A stretch of 64,000 bases of DNA from UBA7672 sp041166025 (GCA_041166025.1 JBEAMJ010000028.1:1-64000); one strand, 5' to 3'; shown: positions 52,702 to 61,802, numbered from the stretch's first letter. Notes: generated from the letters alone by a model not told the origin. Numbers and translations: made by a program.

Positions 52702-53502
52702 ATGACGCCAGACTTCTCCCGATACGAGCGTATTCACGCGAGCCGGAACGGCCGCATCCTCACGCTGGCCCTGACGGCTCCCAATCCAGTCAATGCGGTT
52801 GACGGCGCCATGCATCACGAGCTGTCCCGGATCTTTCTCGATGCTCAGGACGATCCTGACAGCGACCTGGTCGTGCTCACAGGCGCTGGCCGCGCCTTCT
52901 GCGCTGGAGGGGACACGGCTTGGTTCAAGACCTTGATTGAAAGCCCCGCATCGTTTCGCGCCATCGCTCCTGAGGCCAAGCGGATCATCACCTCTCTGCT
53001 GGACCTCGAAAAGCCAATCCTCTGCCGGCTCAATGGAGCTGCTGCCGGTCTTGGCGCCACGATCGCCCTCATGTGCGACGTTATCATCGCGTCCGACAAG
53101 GCCGTGATCGGGGACCCGCATGTCAAGGTCGGCCTCGTTGCCGGCGATGGCGGCGCAATCATCTGGCCGCAGCTGATCGGCTTTGCCCGCGCAAAAGAGC
53201 TGCTCATGACAGGCGAGATGCTGACTGCGGAACGGGCCATGACGCTTGGCCTCCTCAATCATGTGGTTCCGCATGACCAACTCGAGGCAAAGGTCGCAGA
53301 AGTCGCCGAGAGGATTCTCGCTAACCCCAAATGGGCCGTGCGCTGGACCAAGACGGCCGCCAACATTCCGCTGCGCGCGCTTGCCGCCCAGCTGCTCGAT
53401 GCAGCGATGGCCTACGAACTCCTTTCCAACTCGCTGGACGATCGACGCGAGGCCGTTGCGGCCTTTGTCGAGAAGCGCCCGCCAAGACTGACGGGGCAGT
53501 GA
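52702..53502 (+). CDS. Crotonase-fold enoyl-CoA hydratase/isomerase
   Basis: A 266-residue crotonase-superfamily protein. The oxyanion-hole signatures AFCAGGDTAW and LNGAAAGLGATIALMCD and the GDPHVKVGLVAGDGGAIIWP block are clear. The two glutamates of classical enoyl-CoA hydratase (Glu144 and Glu164 in rat) correspond to Thr120 and His140 here, so it is not a standard hydratase. Its stop and the next ATG overlap as TGATG, a coupled start. It lies in the operon with the dehydrogenases; possible roles are an isomerase, hydrolase or atypical hydratase. Confidence 0.88.
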   Translation: MTPDFSRYERIHASRNGRILTLALTAPNPVNAVDGAMHHELSRIFLDAQDDPDSDLVVLTGAGRAFCAGGDTAWFKTLIESPASFRAIAPEAKRIITSLLDLEKPILCRLNGAAAGLGATIALMCDVIIASDKAVIGDPHVKVGLVAGDGGAIIWPQLIGFARAKELLMTGEMLTAERAMTLGLLNHVVPHDQLEAKVAEVAERILANPKWAVRWTKTAANIPLRALAAQLLDAAMAYELLSNSLDDRREAVAAFVEKRPPRLTGQ

Positions 53503-54671
53503 TGATTGTAAGCACCCTGCCCGAGGCCGAGCACGTGACGGCCCTGCGTAACCAGCTACGCCGCTTTGTCTCGGAGAAGACATCGCGCGAGAAACGCCGC
53601 GCCTGGGATAGAACGCATGACTGGCCGCGCGACCTGTTCCGCGAACTTTGCGATGTGGGTGTATGCGGACTGACCATCGCTGAAGAGCATGGCGGGCTTG
53701 GGCAGGACATCGTCGCAGCCGTCGCGGTAATCGAGGAGCTTGCCCGTGCGGGTCCGTTTCTTGCCGGCCCCTTCATCCACTGCGCCTTCTATGGGGGCAT
53801 GAACATCTCGGAGAACGGGTCACAGGCCCAGAAAGCCGACCTCCTCCCCAAGCTTGCGCGCGGCGAGCTCCTGTTCGCCTACGGCCTCTCTGAACCCGAT
53901 GTCGGAGGCGACCTGTCCAGCGTGAAAACACGCGGCCGCATCAAAGGCGATGTGCTTGTGATCAACGGGTCAAAGCGCTGGTGCACGGGAGCGGACTGGG
54001 CAGACTACATCTATTGCCTGATCAACACGGCGCCCGATGCGCCACGCCGCGAGGCGCTGACCTTCGTTCTCATCCCGGCCAAGGCGGCCGGTGTCTCGAC
54101 TATGCCGATCGAGCACGTCAACCTGCGCTACACGGCCTCGTGTGACGTCCATTTCGACGATGTTTGCGTCCCGCTCGATGCAGTGGTTGGCGGACCGGAG
54201 AAACTCAACAAGGGCTGGGGCATGCTCGCCGGGCGCGCGCTCGACGTCGAGAAGCTCGAAGTCGCCGCCTGCACGTTTGGCTTTGCCCAGGCGGCGCTGG
54301 ACGAAGCGTGGTCCTACGCGCAGCAACGGGTACAGTTCGGCAAGCTGATTGCAGGTCATCAGGCCGTCGCACACCGGCTGGTGACGGCGCGAACAAAGCT
54401 CGAAGCCTGCCGGCACATGCTCTATCACGCCGCTCACCTCGCCAATGACGGCAAGCCGTGCGGGGTGGAAACATCGATGGCCAAGCTTTTCATTGCCGAT
54501 ACAGGCGTCGAGATCGGGCTGGCCTGCCAGCAGGTCATGGGTGCCTATGCGCTTTCCGACGCCTACGACATCGACCGCAATGTGCGGGACTTGCTCGGCA
54601 TGCCAATCGTTGGCGGCTCATCCGACATGCAGCGCAACAATCTCGCCGGCCTGTGGAGGCTGAGGGGATGA
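53502..54671 (+). CDS. Acyl-CoA dehydrogenase-family protein
   Basis: A 389-residue acyl-CoA dehydrogenase. The family motifs GLSEPDVGGDLSSVKTRG, NGSKRWCTGADWADYIY and LIAGHQAVAHRLVTARTKLEACRHML (FAD-binding helix) are present. The C-terminal block reads MPIVGGSSDMQRNN, and the classical Glu in Y-E-G-T is not seen. The frame is open earlier but the ATG at 53502 overlaps the preceding stop. The next gene's ATG overlaps the last four bases (ATGA). Probably one of a heteromeric pair with the 54668 gene. Confidence 0.88.
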   Translation: MIVSTLPEAEHVTALRNQLRRFVSEKTSREKRRAWDRTHDWPRDLFRELCDVGVCGLTIAEEHGGLGQDIVAAVAVIEELARAGPFLAGPFIHCAFYGGMNISENGSQAQKADLLPKLARGELLFAYGLSEPDVGGDLSSVKTRGRIKGDVLVINGSKRWCTGADWADYIYCLINTAPDAPRREALTFVLIPAKAAGVSTMPIEHVNLRYTASCDVHFDDVCVPLDAVVGGPEKLNKGWGMLAGRALDVEKLEVAACTFGFAQAALDEAWSYAQQRVQFGKLIAGHQAVAHRLVTARTKLEACRHMLYHAAHLANDGKPCGVETSMAKLFIADTGVEIGLACQQVMGAYALSDAYDIDRNVRDLLGMPIVGGSSDMQRNNLAGLWRLRG

Positions 54672-55816
54672 ACGAACTCGTCGCCCGCGTTCGCAGCCTC
54701 CACAGCGAGATCGTCGCAGCCAGGCCAGAGATGGACCGCCTTCGACGCCTTCCGGCTTCCCTGTCTGACCGCCTCCGCGACGCCGAACTCTACCGGCTCT
54801 GCATTCCCCGCAGGCAGGGCGGCCTCGAGGCCGAACCGCGCATCATCGTGGAGACACTTGAGGCGCTCGCAGAAGCCGATGCAGCGGCGGCGTGGTGCGC
54901 GATGATCTGCTCAACGACCGGGGCGTTCGGCGCCTACCTGCCGCCCGAGGCCGCGGCTGCGATCTTTCCTGACCCCTCGCTCGTCTTCGCAGGCGTCTAT
55001 GCGCCGATGGGCCGGGCTGTTGTCGAGGGCGACGCCTATCGCGTCACAGGCCAATGGAAATGGAACAGCGGCGGGCAGAACGCGACCTGGCTCTGCGGCG
55101 GTTGCCTCATCCACGAGAATGGCGCTCCACGCATGCTGACAGAGACGATTCCTGATCATCGCATGATGCTGTTCCCCGCGCGCGAAGCGACCTTCGTGGA
55201 CACGTGGCATACATCCGGCTTGCGGGGCACCGGCAGCGGCGACATGGCGGTACGTGATCTGCTGGTTCCGCAATCTCACTCAGTGTCCTTCGTCACAGAC
55301 AAGCCGCGTATCGTAAGCCCGCTATACGCCTTCCCGGTGTTCGGCCTTCTGGCGATCGGAATTGCAGCGGTAGCAAGCGGCAATGCGACGGCTGCCGTCC
55401 GCGAATTCGCCTCGCTCGTCTCGACCAAGCGCACACCCGCGGGCCGCATGCTCAACGAGCGCGGAACTGTGCAGTCGGCCTATGCGGAGGCCGTGGCGCA
55501 ACTTGGCTCAGCACGCGCCTTCCTGTTCGCTGAGATCGAAAACGCGTGGAAGCAGGCGCAGGGCGGCGCCGCCATAAGGCTGGAACAGCGCGCCAGCCTG
55601 CGCCTTGCAGCGACACACATGACACGGACTGCAGCCGAAGTTGTGAGGGTCGTGCAGGACCTGGCTGGCGGCGCGGCCGTCTTTTCCGCCGAACCCCTCA
55701 ACCGCCGCCTCGCCGACGCGCAGGCCATGACCGCGCACATTATGATCGCACCTGCAACCTACGAGCTGACAGGGCGGGCCCTTCTTGGCGTGCCAGTGTC
55801 CGCCGCAGAGCTTTAG
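54668..55816 (+). CDS. Acyl-CoA dehydrogenase-fold flavoprotein (HpaH/DszC-like)
   Basis: A 382-residue protein of the acyl-CoA dehydrogenase fold, but more like the flavin-dependent monooxygenase branch (HpaH/DszC). N-terminal LYRLCIPRRQGGLEAEP and central VTGQWKWNSGGQNATWLCGG are typical of that group, as is DTWHTSGLRGTGSGDMAVRD. It could act as an oxygenase using reduced flavin, or pair with the upstream gene as a dehydrogenase subunit. The ATG overlaps the upstream stop (ATGA). Its last codons overlap the end of the convergent NTF2-like gene. Confidence 0.85.
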   Translation: MNELVARVRSLHSEIVAARPEMDRLRRLPASLSDRLRDAELYRLCIPRRQGGLEAEPRIIVETLEALAEADAAAAWCAMICSTTGAFGAYLPPEAAAAIFPDPSLVFAGVYAPMGRAVVEGDAYRVTGQWKWNSGGQNATWLCGGCLIHENGAPRMLTETIPDHRMMLFPAREATFVDTWHTSGLRGTGSGDMAVRDLLVPQSHSVSFVTDKPRIVSPLYAFPVFGLLAIGIAAVASGNATAAVREFASLVSTKRTPAGRMLNERGTVQSAYAEAVAQLGSARAFLFAEIENAWKQAQGGAAIRLEQRASLRLAATHMTRTAAEVVRVVQDLAGGAAVFSAEPLNRRLADAQAMTAHIMIAPATYELTGRALLGVPVSAAEL

Positions 55817-56241
55817 CCCAGAGCCTCGCGCGCAATCAGGGCCCTGACGTGCTCCGGCAAGGGCTCGCCGGCCTTCAGGGCGTTTACGGCGCCAATGTCG
55901 AAGTATTCGCGCAGCCCAATGATCAGACCATCGCGAAACTCGACAACTCCCGCATAAGGCGCCGACACAAGCCGACCCTCGGTGGACACATATTCATCGA
56001 CACCTTCCACAAACAGGCGGTCGCCGGTCTCTGCGTGGTCGAAAATCCGCCAGGTGACGTCACGGACCTGCAGCGCCATCGATTCGAGTAGTTTGCGGGC
56101 CTTGGCCTTGCCCTTGAGCGGTGGCGCAATGACTGCGGCATAGTGCCAGACGACTTCGTCGTGCATCAGAGCAAGGACGCCATCGATGTCCTTGCGCCGC
56201 CATGCTCGGATCAGGCCGAGAAGAGTGTCGATGTGGGTCAT
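55813..56241 (-). CDS. NTF2-like protein, limonene-epoxide hydrolase-type
   Basis: A 142-residue NTF2-fold protein of the SnoaL/limonene-1,2-epoxide hydrolase group. ALMHDEVVWHYAAV, VDEYVSTEGRLV and FRDGLIIGLREYFDIGAV match the fold pattern (a Glu/Asp-Tyr-Phe-Asp end like the epoxide hydrolases). One of the usual catalytic arginine positions appears to be Gly, so hydrolase activity is uncertain. It is on the strand opposite the dehydrogenase operon, with tail-to-tail stops. It may still act on the same pathway's product. Confidence 0.82.
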   Translation of the reverse strand: MTHIDTLLGLIRAWRRKDIDGVLALMHDEVVWHYAAVIAPPLKGKAKARKLLESMALQVRDVTWRIFDHAETGDRLFVEGVDEYVSTEGRLVSAPYAGVVEFRDGLIIGLREYFDIGAVNALKAGEPLPEHVRALIAREALG

Positions 56242-56432
56242 GACTTATCCCGCCAGTCGTATGCGCTCGATCCTGATCCGGCCAGAGGATCACGGCAAGA
56301 TCGAAGCGGACAACACCAATCGCCGAAACAATGAGCCTCGGCGAAATGGCCCCACGAACGGCATGATCTGGCGGATCGTCTTCGTGATCCGTTTCAACTG
56401 GACATCGCCCCGCGGCTGGATATCCAAATCCA

Positions 56433-57587
56433 ATGGCTGGGTCAGCTCTGAGATTTCTCAAGACCGAGGCTGGCGGCGGCGTCCTGCTCGCCTCTGCCGC
56501 CGTGCTCGCGCTCATCGTGGCCAACTCCCCCATCGCGGATGATTACTTTGCCATTCTGAAGACGTCGCTCCCGCTCGACCTTGGCGTCTGGCGCTTGGAC
56601 GCCACGCTGAAGGACTGGGTGAAGGATGGCCTGATGGCCACCTTCTTTTACGTGATCGGCCTGGAACTGAAGCGTGAGCTGACGATCGGTGAGTTATCCA
56701 ACCCCCGCACGATTCTCTTGCCGGTCGCAGGCGCGATCGGCGGAGCGCTGGCCCCAATCGCGATCTATCTGCTGCTTGCCGGCACGCTTGATCCGCGCGG
56801 CTGGCCGGTTCCGGTTGCAACAGACATCGCGTTTGCGCTCGCGGCTCTGGCCATCCTCTCGCCAAAGGTCGATCCGCGCGTGCGGCTGTTCCTGCTCACG
56901 CTGGCCGTTGTCGACGACCTCATGGCGATCATCCTGATTGCTGTGCTTTTCACCAGCAACCTAGCAATTGTTCCGTTACTGATTGCAGGCGCCCTGCTTG
57001 GCGCGCTCTACCTTGTGGGCCGGCGCGTGGACCTTCCGATCTGGCTGTATCCGCTTGCCGCTCTCGTGACGTGGGCGTTGGCCAAAGAGTCCGGCGTCCA
57101 CACATCAGTTATGGCCGTCGCGGCTGCGCTTGTGGTCCCGCCCCGATCCAGCGGGGATGAGAGCACGGTTGTCGAAAAGCTGGAGCATGCGATCCACCCC
57201 TTCTCCGCCTTTTTTGTGCTGCCGGTTTTTGCGTTCTGCGCAGCGGGCGTATCCTTCCAGGGGTTGAACCTGGTGCAGGTGACCGGCGGGGTATCCGCCG
57301 CGGTTGCACTGGCGCTGGCGCTCGGCAAGCCGATCGGCGTAACGCTCTTCACGCTTGGGGCTGCGCGCCTTGCCCGCACAGCTCTGCCCTTCCCGCCGAT
57401 GCAGATCCTCAAAGTCGGCTTCTTGTGCGGCATTGGCTTCACCATGAGCCTTTTCATCGGCGGGCTCGCATTTGCAGGTGACGACACGGGCGAAGCTGCT
57501 GCGCGCCTTGGCGTGCTGATGGGATCAGCCCTGTCGCTGCTGATGGCTGCAATCGCCTTCCGCCTACGGACGCCTGCCGCGAACTGA
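56433..57587 (+). CDS. nhaA: Na+/H+ antiporter NhaA
   Basis: A 384-residue 12-helix Na+/H+ antiporter for pH and sodium homeostasis. The key acidic residues fit Asp131 (ATDIAFALAAL) and Asp161-Asp162 (LAVVDDLMAII), matching the D133 and D163/D164 of E. coli NhaA. GIGFTMSLFIGGLAF is the conserved C-terminal helix. It starts at the ATG 56433 (weak ribosome site). Only 18 bases separate it from the next antiporter. Confidence 0.95.
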   Translation: MAGSALRFLKTEAGGGVLLASAAVLALIVANSPIADDYFAILKTSLPLDLGVWRLDATLKDWVKDGLMATFFYVIGLELKRELTIGELSNPRTILLPVAGAIGGALAPIAIYLLLAGTLDPRGWPVPVATDIAFALAALAILSPKVDPRVRLFLLTLAVVDDLMAIILIAVLFTSNLAIVPLLIAGALLGALYLVGRRVDLPIWLYPLAALVTWALAKESGVHTSVMAVAAALVVPPRSSGDESTVVEKLEHAIHPFSAFFVLPVFAFCAAGVSFQGLNLVQVTGGVSAAVALALALGKPIGVTLFTLGAARLARTALPFPPMQILKVGFLCGIGFTMSLFIGGLAFAGDDTGEAAARLGVLMGSALSLLMAAIAFRLRTPAAN

Positions 57588-57605
57588 CCTGGAGATCACG
57601 TCAAT

Positions 57606-58559
57606 ATGGAAGCGACCGTCCAGATTGTTGCAGGCCTCGCACTTCTCGCTGTGGGTGGCGAAGGCGTGATCCGCGGCGCCGTCGGGATCGCCCGCCGCTT
57701 CGGCCTGTCCGAGCTACTGATCGGCCTCACACTGGTTGGCTTTGGGACATCCTCGCCTGAGCTCGTGACAAGTGTGAATGCTGCGCTCAGCGGATCGCCT
57801 GGCATCGCGATCGGCAATGTCGTGGGCTCCAACATCGGCAATGTTCTCCTGATCCTCGCATTGGTGGTGCTGATCCGGCCGTTGTCTGTGAACCCGGCGG
57901 CTGTCGGCCGCGATGGTGGAATTGCGATCGCGGTATCGATCGCGCTTGCGATTGCGGCAATCACCTTCGGCGAGATCAATCGGTGGCTGGGAGCGGCGTT
58001 GGTCGGCGCGTTACTCGTCTATCTGTTTGTCGTCTGGCGGATGGAGCGCGCTGGCGGCCCCGCTGCACAGATGCACGCGGAGGAAAGCCACACCCACGAT
58101 CCGGCGCCCCAGAACCTGTGGCTGTCCGTCGCGTATGCGGTTGGCGGCCTCGCCATCCTGGTCTGGGGCGCCGACCTTCTCGTGACCGGCGCCATCACCG
58201 TGGCGCGCCTTGCCGGCCTCTCCGAGACCGTGATCGGCCTCACCATCGTGGCGATCGGCACGTCGCTTCCGGAGCTGGTGGCGACGCTCATGGCCGCTCT
58301 CAAGGGGCGCTCGGATGTCGCCTTCGGGAACATCGTGGGTTCGAACATCTACAATATCCTGGGCATTCTCGGCGTGACTGCCCTGGTCAATCCCATCCCC
58401 ATTCCGGCTGACATGGGTCTGGTTGATTGGATTGCTCTGATCGGCAGCGTCATCCTCCTGATGATCTTCGCCATGACCGGCAAACGCCTGACACGCCTCG
58501 AAGGCGTCATCATGCTGGCCGGATACGCCGCCTATGTCGCGTACCTGTTGACGCCCTGA
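57606..58559 (+). CDS. Calcium/sodium antiporter (CaCA, YrbG type)
   Basis: A 317-residue cation antiporter with two homologous halves and about 10 membrane helices. The alpha repeats carry the signature GFGTSSPELVTSVNAALSG and AIGTSLPELVATLMAALKG, and GNVVGSNIGNVLL and GNIVGSNIYNILG follow each. It likely exchanges Na+ or H+ for Ca2+. It is downstream of nhaA by 18 bases, so the two ion antiporters are probably cotranscribed. Confidence 0.94.
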   Translation: MEATVQIVAGLALLAVGGEGVIRGAVGIARRFGLSELLIGLTLVGFGTSSPELVTSVNAALSGSPGIAIGNVVGSNIGNVLLILALVVLIRPLSVNPAAVGRDGGIAIAVSIALAIAAITFGEINRWLGAALVGALLVYLFVVWRMERAGGPAAQMHAEESHTHDPAPQNLWLSVAYAVGGLAILVWGADLLVTGAITVARLAGLSETVIGLTIVAIGTSLPELVATLMAALKGRSDVAFGNIVGSNIYNILGILGVTALVNPIPIPADMGLVDWIALIGSVILLMIFAMTGKRLTRLEGVIMLAGYAAYVAYLLTP

Positions 58560-58774
58560 AGGTGACGATCAGCTATTCTCTCACAGCCCCAAGTTGGAAA
58601 CGAACAAGGCCGCCCGGCATGTTTCAGGGGGTGAGACAAACGAGGTCGTCGAGGTTCGCCGACTGGCAGATCACGCCCGCCAGCGGGCACAGCGAAACTG
58701 AGCAAGAACCATGAGGCAGCGCAGAAATCAGGAAGCTGCTTTTGGGGCTCGCCCTGGCGGCCCCGGCGCTATCT

Positions 58775-59731
58775 TCACCCCATGATCCCAACACTATCGT
58801 CGATCGTGCGCCTCACCGCGCCGACATAGTCGACGAGCTGGTGTCCTTCCATCATTGCTTCATAGAGCATCTTCAACGCATCGCGCACCACATAGGGCCG
58901 CTCCATAGGCAGGAAGTGGGTGGTGCCCGGCACGCGCGTCACCGCGGCGTCGGGGCGAATGGCGTGGACACGACCGTCCGTATCGGCCGTTGTCGTCGAC
59001 TCCTTCTCCGCCTGCAGAAGGATGATCGCGATGCGCTTCTTGCGCAGCCGGCGCATCGCCGACCAGGGCCGGTAGCGATGCGCCGAGAACACGGCCGACT
59101 CCCATTCCGGCGTGCAGGCGAGCTGGAACTGTCCATCGTCCTGCCGCAGCACGCCATCGACCACATAGTCATCCAGAAACGGCGAACGCCAGGTCCGGAA
59201 GGCGCCGCGGCCGCGCAGGGACTCGGCCGCATCGCTCGCGGAGGCGAAATCGCGTCGACGCCGCAGGGCCTGCTTTGACATCGCATTCTTCCCGATGAAC
59301 ATGTTCAGGATCGGAAAGTTGTAGGCACGATAGACGCTGCCGCGCATCAGCACAGGGTCGACCAGCACCAGGCCCTTGACCAGGTCAGGCCGCTTGCCCG
59401 CCACCAGCAGCGCCACTGTGCCGCCCATTGAATGTCCGCCGAGCACCGCCCCATCGGGCGCCGTCTTCTCGAGAACCTGGATCACATCATCGCGGAATCT
59501 GTTCCATGACTTCATGCGAGGCGGCCTGGCCGGCAGTCGCGAGCGCCCATGTCCGCGCAGGTCGATCGCGGCAGCATGCATCTGCCCGCCGAGCGGCTCG
59601 AGAATCGATTCATAGGTGATGGCGTTGAAGCCCGTCGCATGCAGGAACAGCACGTCAATGGGCCGGACCGGATCGCCAAAGGCGATGCCCGATGCTTCCC
59701 CATCCTTCAACTCTACACGGAACCTGCGCAT
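58775..59731 (-). CDS. Alpha/beta hydrolase
   Basis: A 318-residue alpha/beta-hydrolase. The nucleophile elbow is GGHSMGGTVALL (Ser101). FLHATGFNAITYESIL supplies the oxyanion hole strand and DLRGHGRSR is typical. The catalytic His lies in VPGTTHFLPMERP near the end. No signal peptide. It is possibly an esterase or an epoxide/haloalkane-type hydrolase. The region 58560-58774 between it and the CaCA gene has no gene. Confidence 0.88.
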   Translation of the reverse strand: MRRFRVELKDGEASGIAFGDPVRPIDVLFLHATGFNAITYESILEPLGGQMHAAAIDLRGHGRSRLPARPPRMKSWNRFRDDVIQVLEKTAPDGAVLGGHSMGGTVALLVAGKRPDLVKGLVLVDPVLMRGSVYRAYNFPILNMFIGKNAMSKQALRRRRDFASASDAAESLRGRGAFRTWRSPFLDDYVVDGVLRQDDGQFQLACTPEWESAVFSAHRYRPWSAMRRLRKKRIAIILLQAEKESTTTADTDGRVHAIRPDAAVTRVPGTTHFLPMERPYVVRDALKMLYEAMMEGHQLVDYVGAVRRTIDDSVGIMG

Positions 59732-59740
59732 GCCGCGCGT

Positions 59741-60502
59741 CTAACCTCCAAACACCTTGCGCAGAAGATCGCTGGTCCGCTTCACGGGGTCGCGCCGAAT
59801 CGCCTGCTCCTCCCGCGCGACGTAATAGAATAAACCTTTGAGCGCGCCAGTCGTCGCCTCTTCGGCGAGCCAGCTCCGTGTGTCAGTCCTGATAACACCC
59901 GCGCCATACTTGGCCACAACCCCGTCCAGCGCCTTTAGCGCGCCTGAGGCCTGCAGCGCTTCGGCAAAGTGCGGCTTCAGAGCCTGGCGCAGGTTCGCCT
60001 CGGTCTTCCTTTGCAGGAAAGTCGTAGCGGCGTTGTCCCCGCCGCGCAGGATCGTCACGGCGTCCTCGAACGTCATTGATCTCACGGCATCGCCAACCAG
60101 CTTGCCGGCAACAGGGGCAGCGGATTCCGCGGCGCTGTTGACCCGCCTTTGCAGGTCGTCCAGCGGCCCGGCCATCCCAAACGGGGCAAGCCGCTTGTGG
60201 GCCTGCCCCAGCACGCCGGGCAGCGCGATCCGCACGGCTGGATCGCCCATGTATCCGTTGGGCGCTGACAGCCGTTTGGTTGCAAGCCCCCCGGCCACGG
60301 ACATCGCCTCCCTGAGTCCCTCCGTTACGTCACCCTTGGTGAGGTTGCCCTTGTCCCCCGGCATCGACTTGTGAAGTATGTCGGACGCGATTTTCCCAAA
60401 GTCCTGCCCGCTCGCCTGCAGAGGGGCAGCCAGCCCCAGGCAGAGCGCCAGGCCCGGGCCAAGCCACAGCACAAGGGGTCGTCCGGCTCGTCGTGCGCGC
60501 AT
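59741..60502 (-). CDS. DUF4197 exported protein
   Basis: A 253-residue DUF4197 protein. The signal peptide (PLVLWLGPGLALCLGLAAPLQASGQ) exports it. The mature region is all-helical: LTKGDVTEGLREAMSVAGGLAT, VNSAAESAAPVAGKLVGDAV and FLQRKTEANLRQALKPHFAEAL. Function of the family is unknown. The frame opens earlier; the ATG at 60502 has GGGAGG four bases upstream. It sits 9 bases from the hydrolase gene in the same direction. Confidence 0.85.
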   Translation of the reverse strand: MRARRAGRPLVLWLGPGLALCLGLAAPLQASGQDFGKIASDILHKSMPGDKGNLTKGDVTEGLREAMSVAGGLATKRLSAPNGYMGDPAVRIALPGVLGQAHKRLAPFGMAGPLDDLQRRVNSAAESAAPVAGKLVGDAVRSMTFEDAVTILRGGDNAATTFLQRKTEANLRQALKPHFAEALQASGALKALDGVVAKYGAGVIRTDTRSWLAEEATTGALKGLFYYVAREEQAIRRDPVKRTSDLLRKVFGG

Positions 60503-60626
60503 GCAGCCTCCCGAAGTCCCGACCGGCACGAATAGGACAGGCAAAGGGCCTCCCCGTCAAACCGGTCGCGCTGTGGGCGCAGGTTGGCTAGGTTGGCGGC
60601 AAATCACCTGCCGAGGGACGAAAACC

Positions 60627-61475
60627 ATGTCAGCGCCAGCCTCCTGCTTCGAGGTCTCGATCACCGACCGGATCGCGCACATCCGCTTCAGCCGTCCGGA
60701 GCGGCTCAACACCTTCGTTCCGGAGGCGTGGGTCGAACTCCCAGCGATCGTGAAGGACATCGACCGCAACGCCCGCGCGCGCTGCATCGTGATTTCGTCC
60801 TCCGGCAAACACTTCACCGCGGGCATGGACCTCGCGGTCTTCACCAGACCCGAAGGTCTCACCAGCGCGCCGCGTGACCATCATCTGCGCGCCGAGAAGT
60901 TCCGCGCCGACCTGGAGGCCCTGCAGGACGCCTTCACCTGTCTCGACAAGGCGCGCATGCCGGTCATCGTCTGCGTGCAGGGGGGCTGCATCGGGGCTGG
61001 CGTCGACATGATCTCCGCCTGCGACATCCGCCTCGCGACGAAGGACGCCTTCTTCTGCATCCAGGAGATCAATATCGGCATGACCGCCGACGTGGGCACC
61101 TTCCCACGCCTGTGCAAGCTTCTTCCGGAGGGTTGGGTGCGCCAGATCTCCTATACGGGCGAGCGTCTGCCCGCACCGCGCGCCCGCGACCTCGGCCTCG
61201 TCAATGAAGTGTTCGACACGCAGGAAGGGATGCTCGACCACGCCATGGCGCTCGCCCGCGAGATCGCATCAAAGAATCCGCTCGCCGTCACGGGCTCGAA
61301 GGCGATGATCAACTATGCCCGCGACCACACCATTGCTGACGGCCTCGACTATATCGGGGTCTGGAATGCCGCCATGCTCTCGGGCGCGCACATGAAGGAA
61401 GCATTCGTCGCGAAGGCGGAGAAGCGCGAGCCGGTCTATCCCGATCTCCTGCCTTTGCGCGAGGGCGGCATCTAG
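60627..61475 (+). CDS. Delta3,5-delta2,4-dienoyl-CoA isomerase-like crotonase
   Basis: A 282-residue crotonase. Unlike the 52702 gene it keeps the isomerase set: Asp127 (AGVDMISACD), Glu147 (CIQEINIG) and Asp155 (MTADVGT), matching mammalian ECH1 (Asp176, Glu196, Asp204). This indicates a dienoyl-CoA isomerase needed for beta-oxidation of fatty acids with odd-position double bonds. The ATG at 60627 has GAGGGACG upstream. Its stop overlaps that of the convergent small hot-dog protein in a CTAG. Confidence 0.92.
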   Translation: MSAPASCFEVSITDRIAHIRFSRPERLNTFVPEAWVELPAIVKDIDRNARARCIVISSSGKHFTAGMDLAVFTRPEGLTSAPRDHHLRAEKFRADLEALQDAFTCLDKARMPVIVCVQGGCIGAGVDMISACDIRLATKDAFFCIQEINIGMTADVGTFPRLCKLLPEGWVRQISYTGERLPAPRARDLGLVNEVFDTQEGMLDHAMALAREIASKNPLAVTGSKAMINYARDHTIADGLDYIGVWNAAMLSGAHMKEAFVAKAEKREPVYPDLLPLREGGI

Positions 61476-61774
61476 TCCCCTCGGCTGAACAGGCCCTGTG
61501 CGCTGTAGACCAGCCGCCCCTCCGAGCGCGCCTCGACCGACGCAAAGACAATCGACCGCGAGCGTTTGTCGGCGCGAACCAAAACATCGACTGGAGCCTG
61601 GCCAAGTGCATGCGAAGCGACATCGAGCGAGAGCGAGGTGAGCCGCAGGCCTGGCCCGACCGTCTCACCGAGCGCCGCCATGGCGTGCTGGGAGCATCGG
61701 CTGGGATCAGCGGCGCCCGGACCGCCGAGGTGTTCGGCAGGCAGGACAGAAGCGCTCATGTCTGGGACGGCCAT
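61472..61774 (-). CDS. Small hot-dog thioesterase-like protein
   Basis: A 100-residue protein with a likely single hot-dog domain (LTSLSLDVASHALGQAPVDVLV, then SIVFASVEARSEGRLVYSAQGLF). The latter strand pattern with LVYSAQGLFSR is typical of PaaI/4HBT-type acyl-CoA thioesterases, though the domain is shorter than usual and the catalytic Asp/Glu is not sure. Convergent with the dienoyl-CoA isomerase, which suggests acyl-CoA metabolism. Nothing is seen upstream that clearly extends it. Confidence 0.6.
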   Translation of the reverse strand: MAVPDMSASVLPAEHLGGPGAADPSRCSQHAMAALGETVGPGLRLTSLSLDVASHALGQAPVDVLVRADKRSRSIVFASVEARSEGRLVYSAQGLFSRGD

Positions 61775-61802
61775 GCCTGAGGCCTAGATAAAGAAACGCG
61801 TG

